A stretch of DNA of 64,000 nt from Pararge aegeria (taxonomy: Eukaryota; Arthropoda; Insecta; Lepidoptera; Nymphalidae), in NCBI RefSeq assembly GCF_905163445.1, contig NC_053195.1:7864501-7928500 (forward strand), in the 5' to 3' direction. The notes under the pieces are model-generated. The model did not search any database, had not been told where the DNA came from, and was given only the letters and a program-made list of their open reading frames with translations. Shown one piece after another: positions 48,703 to 58,100 of the stretch (its first letter is position 1; each line of letters starts with the position of its first letter). The position numbers and the translations under genes are program-made.

Positions 48703-49064
48703 ACGACCTCCCTGGTGCTACGGTGAGCGCTGTGAACTTAGGTAGGAGGTCCTGGGTACGATTCCCGGCAAAGGCAAATTTTGGAATTTATAATTTCTGA
48801 TTTTTCTCGGCAGAGGCAATTCGGGAATTTATAATTTCAGAATTTTCTCTGGTTTGGTCTGACGGGAGGCTTTGGCCGTGGCTACCACCTTAGCGCCAAA
48901 GACGTGCCGCTAAGCGACTTAGTGTTGTGGTGCGATTTCGCGTAGAAAACTATTAGCAGTATAACTACCATTTTCGATGACAGGTTAGCCCGCTACAGCC
49001 TTAGATTGCATCATCATTCGCCATCATATGAGATTCGGCTAACTTGTATTTGAATAAAAAAAAA
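48703..49064 (+). mobile_element. SINE-B copy with a small internal duplication
   Basis: CGACCTCCCTGGTGCTACGG, TACGATTCCCGGCAAAGGCA, TTGGCCGTGGCTACCACCTT, GATTGCATCATCATTCGCC and an A tail. The block AATTTATAATTTCTGA..TTTTCTC is present twice (48784-48812 and 48819-48845). Confidence 0.85.
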
Positions 49065-49560
49065 TCTTATGACTAAAGAATATCAATAAAATCAAACAAA
49101 TCAATTTAGTTTAGCGATTTATGTTTAACAAAATTGGCATATTATACAATTTAAATGCTTCATAACGATTTTGTTGTATCGGAAAATAAAACAAAAACAT
49201 AATGATAACAATAGATAAATGTTACGATTTTTTTCTAATTTTAATAGAGAAGAACTTAATATTCATGAAATTTGCTTTGCATTTTATATCGAGTATCGAT
49301 TTGGTCTGTATTAGCATATTTGCATGAATATTGCATAAAAATGAAAAAGGACGTAATAGGAAAACGAAATTGTATTCATATTTCATAAGATCTCGAATGA
49401 ATAGCATGATGGGGTTCCTTGGTAATTGAAAGTTAAATTAATAACGTTGTAGGATTTACGTGTTCCTGTTAAAGAAGAATGCGAAAATGGAATGAAAGGA
49501 ATTTTTGATTGAAGCAGGCGTTACTTTGTGGAAATCCATTGTTAAAATATTAGGCTTGAT
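49065..49560. other. Intergenic, nothing recognised
   Basis: AT-rich. 49510-49540 (GAAGCAGGCGTTACTTTGTG, GAAATCCATTG) is shared with 50793-50822 and belongs to family P. Confidence 0.45.
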
Positions 49561-49640
49561 TTGCTATACTCCGCGAAAAGCATGAGAATCTGTATGGTGA
49601 ACACAATACAGATTCTCCTGCTTTTCGCGGAGTATAGCAA
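49561..49640. mobile_element. Near-perfect hairpin element, family P
   Basis: A 35-base left arm (49561-49595, TTGCTATACTCCGCGAAAAG onward) pairs with the right arm (49606-49640) at 34 of 35 positions around a 10-base loop. The right side is followed by ACTAAGCTTAATT, and the complementary GCTTAATTTGC appears on the left of the related copy at 50780. Confidence 0.92.
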
Positions 49641-50779
49641 ACTAAGCTTAATTGTTTTTTTTTAGCATCTGCTTGTAATGCAATTTGTTATATGCATGGC
49701 CAATGCTGGTCACACGCTTCTACATTCTACTTCTTATACTGCAGCACCGGTGCAGGTTTTAAACGCGGTTTCATTTAAAAAAAAGTTTGTTTTTAACCCT
49801 ATTTTTCATACTTCTTTTGGCTCTTATCCTATCATAGTATTAGGGCAAATGTCTTAAACTTGAAGAAAGGCTTATTGTTTTAATTTTTTTTTATTGCCTA
49901 TCAATCCTTCTTAGGAATGTTGTAATAACTAACCGTTACCTTTAAGTTCAAAGCGGTAATAAGTTAATACACACATTATAATAATAATCTTTCGTAAACC
50001 TTTATAGCCTTAAAGTCTAATATAAAATTATACATTCTTCTTATTATTTAATCTTGATCTCTATTTTTGATCTTTTTATTTAATTCAATTTGTTTGTGTG
50101 TTTGTTTGTGTTTTCAAGTGCTAGTAATACTAGTTAGTAACTTACTAGGATGACACATATTTCGATGTATTATTTTTCAACTGTACGAAACGAAATAAAT
50201 ATTTTTATGGAATATTTTTTAATCGCAAAGTCATTCAGTCTCCTACATTATAATTATATGAACAGGTGGATGAAATATAAATAGAATGCTCATAACATAT
50301 CAAAGGACAAGTCAGAAACACAAAGTATTCAATAACTACTTTACTAATAAAATAAAAAAAATGTAAGGAACATTAACGTAAACGTACGATAACGTGTTTA
50401 ATAAAAACAAACGCTTACCTTTTTTCATTTCTATTCAGTATTACCAACTGCATTAAGCAAGCTCATCCCCAGAAGGAAATTAATTGATACAGAGAGCTAT
50501 AAATAATTAATTCAAAACGGGAAATATCAACCGGGCTCATTAATTTCCTTCGTAATGACTCTGTTATATTTAAAACTTAAAGTCACATTGATTTGAAGAA
50601 CAATACGATATTTTCTTCGCTTTCTTTTCTTATAACACAATTAAGAGTGGTATTCATCATCGTGTTGCGACATCATTGGACATATTACTAGCCTTACGAG
50701 CATTCTTCAATTCCCCCTATTTGTAAACAGCCTGATTGACTTTTACACTAATTAATGAATGATATAATGAATGAAGGAC
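49641..50779. other. Intergenic, no gene recognised
   Basis: AT-rich; no frame with motif and no shared repeat apart from AT-rich low complexity. Confidence 0.45.
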
Positions 50780-51000
50780 TGAATGTTGGATAGAAGCAGG
50801 CGTTACTTTGCGGAAATCCATAATATATTATAAAAATTAAGCTTAATTTGCTATACTCCGCGAACAGCAGCAGAATCTGTATGGTATAATTTATAATTAC
50901 TTCAATCCGTATACTCCACACCAATCAGATCCCTACCCTACATTGCCGAGGACCCTCGACGCACGTTTCGCTCCGAAACCGGAGCATCCTCAGGAGATGT
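50780..51000. mobile_element. Family P copy with longer interior
   Basis: GAAGCAGGCGTTACTTTGCG, TTAAGCTTAATTTGCTATAC, TCCGCGAACAGCAGCAGAAT, then CCAATCAGATCCCTACCCTA and GACGCACGTTTCGCTCCGAA. It shares its left part with 49561 and its interior with 34240-34364. Confidence 0.7.
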
Positions 51001-51019
51001 TGACTTTACAATGAATAAT

Positions 51020-52185
51020 TGTTAAGACAGTTGACTTAACAATGAATAATTCAGGGTACATACAATTTGGCGGTCTTATCACTAATGTAATAGACCATCC
51101 GCTGATGTATATCATTACCATGCTAACCCATACTAGTCCGCATGCTGGATATAGGTCTTCTGTTAGGAGTTCTAAATACACGGTCTTATGCCGCTCGGGT
51201 CCTCCGGCTCCCTGCTATTCGTTGGCGGTCCATATCTTCAGGTTCTACAAACGCTGCGTTTACCAGTTCACCATTCGTTCTTGCACCTTGGGATACCAAT
51301 ATTCATTGAATGTCTTCGCTACTTGCCCCGCTAATTGCCACTTGAGTTTCGCGACTCGTAGAACTTTCTTGGTGACTTAAGTTCTTCTACGGATCTCCTC
51401 ATTCCTGATTTGATATGGTTTGAAATTAAATGAAATGAAATGAAAATACACTTTATTGTACACCTAACAGAAATTAAATTATAAACAAAAACAACACAAT
51501 AAAACACAGGTACAATGGGCGGCCTTATCGCTAAAAAGCGATCTCTGCTAGGCAACCCAATGAAGGAGAAAAAAAAAAACACAGACTTAAGGATTAGGTT
51601 GTACACAAGAGCAGAGCAGTTAACAAATTAAAAATAAATATATATATCAATTATTATATCATACAAAGTACAAGCTTACAACACAAAGAAAAGTGACTCA
51701 GAAGCAAAAAAAAATATAATAACTAATTAGGGTAGCATAAAATGTTTTTTAAGGAGTCGGTAGTGACTGCGCGCGCCTAATTTGAAAGGGGAGAGAGTTC
51801 CATAGCCGAACAGCATCAACTGAAAAGGATTTAGAATAGAAAGAAGTACTATGGGAAGGAATTTTTAGTATAAGATTATCTTCAGAACGGAGAGAGCGAC
51901 AGTGAGAATCACTGAGAAACTCAAACCGTTCTTTAAGATATGGAGGAGTAGCTGGATTGAACAGAACACAGTATAAGAGAGAAAGAATATGAATTTTGAT
52001 TTTGATAAGACACGAAAGCACATAGTTCTCTCCATCGCCCGCTGAGTGGCCCTGTACCTTTTTATGAGGCCCATACGTTGTCGTTTATGACGTTTCGGAG
52101 CCAAGTCATCACTGGCAACACGCACTGTTCGAACTTTTACTTTGATCGGTCTATCGTAAAATAGCTTAAACTTACCATCTAACAC
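51020..52185 (-). pseudogene. RTE remnant interrupted by a LINE-K copy
   Basis: Minus strand: 52140-52022 reads FEQCVLPVMTW and, after a frame change, matches the RWREL-type segment (RAMERTM in frame). 51420-51020 reads YQIRNEEIRRRT, VLRVAKLKWQLAGQVAK and later ERMVNW. These are consecutive parts of the RTE C-terminus, so the 600 bp between them is a later insertion. Confidence 0.8.
51421..52020 (-). mobile_element. 5'-truncated LINE-K with ORF2 C-terminus and (ATTTC)n tail, nested in RTE
   Basis: Minus strand: FNPATPPYLKERFEFLSD, SFSVDAVRLWNSLPFQIR and onwards, the C-terminus of a Jockey/CR1-like ORF2 (stop at 51749). Then a 3' UTR with GCGATAAGGCCGCCC (complement at about 51518-51532), GTACAATAAAGTGTATTTTC and a tail of ATTTC repeats at about 51430. 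The insertion boundaries are approximate to ±5 bases. Confidence 0.82.
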
Positions 52186-53622
52186 TTTAAAATGTTTATC
52201 TGTCCGTATTCATATGATCGGATTTACACACACACACACACAGGTAAACAGTATATAAGCAATGTTATTACAGACTGTTGCCCGTGTCCTTCGTTACGGT
52301 TTTTTACAAATGCCGTGGGAACCGTTTGTTTATAAAAAGTATCTTATGTTGCTATGCGTCTTTTTAACCAACTCCGGTCGCGTTGGCTGGTTAGTTCGAA
52401 TCCATGTAGGACTTAAGTATATCGAAAAAGCAGTCGTATTTATATCAAAATTCCCACCAACTCAAAGTCATGAACATTGGTGTTAATCAAATAATTTTAA
52501 TTGTTTCTTGAAAACTATCTTTAACTATTTAATAAAATATCTGGCAAATATGAATTTATGGGTTATCAAAAAGTTAACTATTTACCCACTTTATAAATTT
52601 GCTGAATCACGTGATTTCATCCTAAAGGACGAAATCACGGGTACACTGAGTACCTACGAGTTCAAAACGGTATCTCGAATGATCCGTAGCCTATTACCAA
52701 TTTTCTATTCAACTGGTAAGGCACAATTGCTGTGGAGTGCATCGCCAAATGAAATGGATACGTACGCACGGACGCCAAGGTTGCAGGAAATAAATAATTT
52801 TAAATCATTTTATCTTATTTATACCGTACTTACGAACTACGTATCCTATATATTAATTTATTTATTACATAACTTAACTCTGTCTTAACAGACTTGATTT
52901 AATGCGATAAATAGAATAGAATTGTAAATTAAGCTAACATTACAGTAGTAGTGTAGTATAATTTGATAATTATACTTTAATATAAGAAATGACAAACTAT
53001 TAAAAACCATGATCTGAATAACCATCAAATAACAAATATTATGTGGCCATTAGGAACATGTCTGGATATTGTCTTTGGGCGATATTTCTTTCGTAACCTA
53101 CTATCATCAACTTTAATCGAATTACAACTTAGATAATAAAATCAATTAGTTACTCGAGCCACCGTTCAGGACTAAAATCTTCCTTTTTTCTTAATTCTGA
53201 GGAACTGCTAACTGTAGGTTAGTTGCAGTATTAAAGGCGTTTCGGATCAGGTTCGGAGGTTCGACTGTTTAGTTGTTCCTAATACTGATGAAGAATTAAT
53301 GATTTTAGGATCATTGAGCAACAATTTAGATGTCAGTACCTACCTTTCAGTAATACTTACATAATTAGTAATGCACGTTCTTTTGATTTTAAGAACCAGA
53401 AATTCTGAAAATATATTTTAAACTGTAGACCAAATTTAAACCCAGTCTCGTTCATATAAGTTTCATCAAGAATTGCTAAGTTATGAAGGTCGTCTAATTT
53501 AAGAACTTCTGTTTCATTTACATGACAATATATTGTGGTAATAGGTTCTCGTCTGAAATTAAATGTTAGTTGCCTACCTTATTTATTCTTAGCTTGGTTA
53601 AGAGTAGATATCTATCCACGGA
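52186..53622. other. Intergenic, no gene recognised
   Basis: A (CA)n run at 52227-52244 and a fragment like repeat H (ACTGTTGCCCGTGTCCTTCG, 52272 onward). The 126-codon plus frame 52508-52888 has no motif or splice support. The remainder is AT-rich and featureless. Confidence 0.45.
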
Positions 53623-53874
53623 AGATTTTTTTTTTTGTTTATAGACGACTTGACTGCAATTACACCTGATGGTAAGCGATGATGCAGCCTACGGTGGAGC
53701 GCGCTTGCGTAGAAGATGCCTGTTCACTCTTGATTTGAAGGTACTCATATTGTAGTCACTAAGAATTAAGTGGAGCGACAAATATTGCTGAAAAGTTTTA
53801 TTAAACGCATGCTTCTTGCGTTTAATAAAACTGCTTAGCTTCACTTGTAATTTATAATCAAAGTCGGGAATCAT
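53623..53874 (-). pseudogene. LINE 3' end sharing its tail with SINE-B
   Basis: Minus strand: the frame 53874-53689 (YLSLHLILSDYNMSTFKSRV, NRHLLRKRAPP, stop) looks like the C-terminus of a LINE ORF2. Its 3' UTR, TAGGCTGCATCATCGCTTAC and CATCAGGTGTAATTGCAGTC then AAGTCGTCTATAAACAAAAA, ends in poly(A) and matches the SINE-B tail (GACTGCATCATCACTTACCA, CAGGTGAGATTGCAGTCAAG). Confidence 0.7.
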
Positions 53875-53879
53875 AACTT

Positions 53880-54030
53880 TATTGTCCTATCTACAAAGGT
53901 TGCCTGTAAAAGATTGCTTGCAAAAATAAGGCCGCCGTTGCATGTCTACATTGTTTAGTGTTAGCTCCATACTGTTTCTTTTCCTGCATGTTATGCGTGC
54001 AATAAAGTGTTTCTTCTTCTTTTATATTTA
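53880..54030 (+). mobile_element. LINE-K 3' end
   Basis: TTGTCCTATCTACAAAGGTT, GCCTGTAAAAGATTGCTTGC, AATAAGGCCGCCGTTGCATG, GTGCAATAAAGTGTTTCTTC then TTCTTTT. Nearly the same sequence is at 59760-59920. Confidence 0.75.
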
Positions 54031-54261
54031 TGAGAAAACCAAACGAACTAAGGAGCTTCAGGTATAGAAAAACCGCCATCCAATGACAAGCCTGTTTCCC
54101 AGTATTTTAACTAGATGGCCTTCTTTCGATGCCATGTAGTTCGAAGTTAACTTTAACGCTATCGAATAAGTAAACGTACGTAGAAAATCTCACACTTGCA
54201 CTCATAGATTGAATTAATAACGTAGAATTATCGCTACCATCTCACTACGATCACCATTATC

Positions 54262-54445
54262 ATATCAACCCTTAACCGACCCAGTATAAAGCACTGGTCT
54301 CCTACCACAATGAGAAGAGGTTAAGGCCCACCACGTTGACCCAGTGCGGATTGGTGGATTTTATACACCGTTGAAGCAAGTGATATTTTAATTGTTTAAA
54401 TGCACATAACTTATAAAAGTTAGAGGTGCGTGCTGGGATTCGAAA
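54262..54445 (-). mobile_element. SINE-C copy, internally deleted
   Basis: Minus orientation: ATCAACCCTTAACCGACCC, GGTTAAGGCCCACCACGTTG, CCAGTGCGGATTGGTGGATT, then ACCGTTGAAGCAAGTGATAT, AAAGTTAGAGGTGCGTGCTG. Confidence 0.8.
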
Positions 54446-55005
54446 ACAACTGCTTTATGATCTTCGGAACATCTTAAAAATATCTCATTTTTGCAGAAGT
54501 TAAAGGCTTTGTTGATAAACGTTGCAAATTATATTTAAATGATAACGCGTCATAAACAAATAAGAGCTATTGGCCTTACTAAGTACTTACATAGTTACAG
54601 ATTCTTGATTTTGGTATTGGATTTTGGATAACATAAAACTGAGCAATTGATAGTTTGAAATCACAAAATACTTGATATACGCAAATAACAAATGCAGAGA
54701 TTTTCAAAACCTCAGCAGTGCAAAATTGTTTATATAGACGTGACGTAATTCGGCGTTTTAGCTGTTATAACATATCGCTAGATTATACAGTTTTATTTAT
54801 TGAAAATAAATACCATTTGTAATGATTACTACATAAATGATGTATCATTAGACAATTCCAATATTTTAGCGATTCTTTGTCATCATGTCCTATTATTTTG
54901 GACTAATTTCCGTTCGCTGCTTCTTTTTTGTCCACTCCAGTGGAAATGTACCGTAACGTAAGTACCCAATGACAGGTCCACAGATTACTATAGATGCTAG
55001 ACAGG

Positions 55006-55011
55006 TCAGTT
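55006..55011 (+). promoter_or_regulatory. Candidate initiator (TCAGTT) of gene 2
   Basis: Matches the arthropod TCA(G/T)T(C/T) initiator, 86 bases upstream of the ATG. No TATA box at -30, and no clear downstream element. Confidence 0.35.
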
Positions 55012-55024
55012 GGCGGTTGACACC

Positions 55025-55036
55025 CGCGCATGCGCA
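55025..55036 (+). promoter_or_regulatory. NRF-1/Ewg-type site CGCGCATGCGCA
   Basis: A full match to the YGCGCAYGCGCR consensus bound by NRF-1 (Ewg in flies), 56 bases upstream of the gene 2 start. Such sites are usual in TATA-less housekeeping promoters. Binding is inferred. Confidence 0.55.
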
Positions 55037-55091
55037 CTGTGCAAGTGGTTATCGCGGGATATTTTACGATTCTTGATAACTATCATAAACA

Positions 55092-55116
55092 ATGGAATTA
55101 TTTATAACAGAAAACG
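55092..55116 (+). CDS. Gene 2 exon 1 (residues 1-9 part)
   Basis: ATGGAATTATTTATAACAGA, donor AACG|GTAAGT. A 25-base coding exon (MELFITENG) that joins in phase to exon 2. Confidence 0.82.
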
Positions 55117-58100
55117 GTAAGTTAGTAATATTTTTTTTTTAAATAATGTATAAACAAATTTTGATCATCTTATCGTAATCGGAAATATCTCTTGGCATTA
55201 TTTATTATGTTTTAGCCTAGACTAATCCAACACAGGTAAGGCAAAATGAAAACATTTCAACCGACACATCAATGCGAATTGATTTGATCGAATGTTTTAA
55301 TTTTTAACAAACATAAATTAACCGACTAATATTTTACTAATTAATTAAGCATTTTTATTGTTGGAGTGAATGACCGGAACTCTATAAGATACCAGTACCG
55401 TATCATGTCGCTCACACTCACTAAGTATGTATACAAAGAATTGACAATTATTTTCTTTAATACCTAGCAGCGGCCCCCACTTTGTTCGCGTACAACTTCT
55501 GATAAGTAAATTCTTCTTTATCAAACTTTCATTTTTATTCTTTTTTGGATATATTTCACGAAAGTAAACGTTATTAGATGTTACCATAGTGGCATGTAAA
55601 TAATGACAGTAAATAATAAACATCTGATACAATTTTTACTAGATCACCACTATAACACGAAAATAGTGACCGTATCTACAAAGCAACAGATAGTCTTGAT
55701 GATTATTATTTGTAATTCGATTTTCGTCTACTTAATATTGTATTTATTGTATTATAACGTTCGCAACAAATCAAATATATGATAGGTATCTTGTATGCTT
55801 TATTATTCATAAACTATACATAATTTTGTGTTAGTAGAAAACCTATTTACCTACTTATTTAATTTTACTGCTTAGTTCAGAATTTGTTTTGTAATTCATT
55901 TGATAGCCCTTTGATTGTGTTAGTCTTCATTCATACTAAGCTAAAAATAAATTGAAAACTTTTTTAACACAATACAAGAATACGGTGTTTAATTTTTAAG
56001 AAATCATTTTATTTATTTATTAAGGTACTACTAGTTTTTGTCTACGACTATGCCACGCTTGTTTTTTTTAACCCCGCAGGTACTATAGATTATTACGGGT
56101 TAAAAAATTACTCCATATAACAATTGCTTATTTCTTTGCAAAATATTGCAATGATTGTTTAGTTGTAAAGCCGTGAAAAGGTAAAAAGGTTAATTTTTTA
56201 ATTTTGGAAAGTGTCCCGAGTTATTTTCCGGGGTTAACAGTCTTCTAGAACCTCCAGCATGTAAGCATGTCCTAATAAATAGGAATTAAAATAAAATGAG
56301 TTTTATATTAATTACTTAAATAAACATCTCATCCAATCTCAATTTTGGCAATTGCATTGAATCTATAGCCAAAGTGGCTGCTAAAAAACTTGGTATCCTT
56401 AACAAGGTTAGGCGGTACTTCTTCTTTAGGACAACGCTTCGCACTGTACCTAGTCTAGACCTCATCATTGCTTTCTAACGGGCATGAGTTTCGTCAAGCG
56501 CTGGCCTATCGTTAATAAAAAAAATACTTAACATAAAAAAATTTTGATATTAATAACAGTACGAAATTATTGATCCAAAGTAGTAACTAGGTAACTACTT
56601 AGTTGAAAGCCGTGAAGTTACCCGCCACGGTCGCTCATAACGTGAAATAGTTACATCAAGTGAGATCTTATGCTTCACGAGCAAAGAATTAAGAACAGAA
56701 TCCTCGTTTAGTTATTATTGCATAGTGTCCAAACACCCGCGGAACGTTGCTAGCTCACAAACTTTCCTATTTTCCTCATAAAACATTAGAGCTAAAATAA
56801 TGACTGTCGCCTGCTAAATTGATTGAAGTGCCTAAACGCCTATTCCAGAATTCAATAGTAGTCGTGTACACGGTTTCTCTATGTTTCTAATTTTGTGCTC
56901 ACGAGTCTTAATAAATCTTGAACGCGAAAATATAAATCATCGCCAGTTTATGTTTCTATTGTTTAATTTCAAACGTTTATTTATTTCAGGGAAATACAGA
57001 ATAGAATCACTGTCACCTACCACCTTCCCCGGAGCGCTGAGAGTAAGTAACACTAAGTGCTTAAGAGTATTACACCAAGTTGAAATTGTCGCGTACTGCA
57101 AAATGCATTTTCCACTAGACAAAATTAAATTGATGCTTATAATTGTCGCGAATGTCTAGAGAATTCAAGAAATTGTATTTTCTTAGATAGCTGGTTTTTG
57201 TTTTTATTACGGCTTAGACTTCACGGGCTTAGTTTATTTAACGCTGCTCACTAAACACGTAGAGCTAAATTTATATTTTACTAGCGTACGCAGCCCGCTT
57301 CGCCGGGCTAGATTTTGCTTTATTTTATTTAAACAATAAACTTACATTATTAAATTTTTAATTTAAGTCTCATAATATATTAAATCATTTATTTCTCTCC
57401 GTATTCATTCTCGTCTATTCTCTTCTCGAGCGGGTGAAGATCATTATCAACACCCATGTACACCCAACAATAGAATATCATCGTAGTAAATAAAAGCTGT
57501 ATTTGACAGTTTGACAGTTCAAAAATAGGAGTACTCCGATCATCACCAAACTTTACAGGATTACTCGCCAGGTCAATCCGGAGAATTCCTGAAAATTTCA
57601 TTGAAATCGGTCCGGCCGTTTCGGAGCCTATACGGAACATACCCACACACTTTCTCTTTTATAGGTATATATAGATAGATTAAATAAGATTTTATTAATG
57701 CTTACAATTAGAGTTGAAAATATCTAGAGAATTCAAAAAATTAAATTTTCTTGTTGAGCTACGTTTTGTTTTTAATTGCTTAGATCATAAAAACCCCTTT
57801 CTTTATTCAACTACTAGTTAGCCCTTGACTGCAATTTCACCTGATGTTAAGTAATAATGCAATCTAATTTTGTAGTGGACTAACCTGCGATAAAGTGATC
57901 TGTAAAAAAGATTAGGGGCATGCCAGCTATAGCTTTCTACTCTCCTTACCGGTTTCTTCGCGACATTGTACGGAAACGTTAACTTATTTGGCGGCACTTT
58001 TTATCGGTAGAGATGTAGAGCCACGGCCCTAGAGCCTCCTACCATACCAGGCCTAAGAAATTTCCCCTTTTTTTATTTATTGCCTTTACCGGTGATCAAA

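Larger units (their letters stand above)
54446..55091. other. Upstream region of gene 2
   Basis: AT-rich to about 54940, then GC-richer toward the start codon (GGTTGACACCCGCGCATGCG). It holds the candidate promoter elements listed below; no other gene is seen. Confidence 0.5.

Noticed and set aside
52508..52888. 126-codon open frame
   Set aside because: Lys/Leu/Tyr/Ile-rich chance frame in AT-rich DNA; no motif or splice context.
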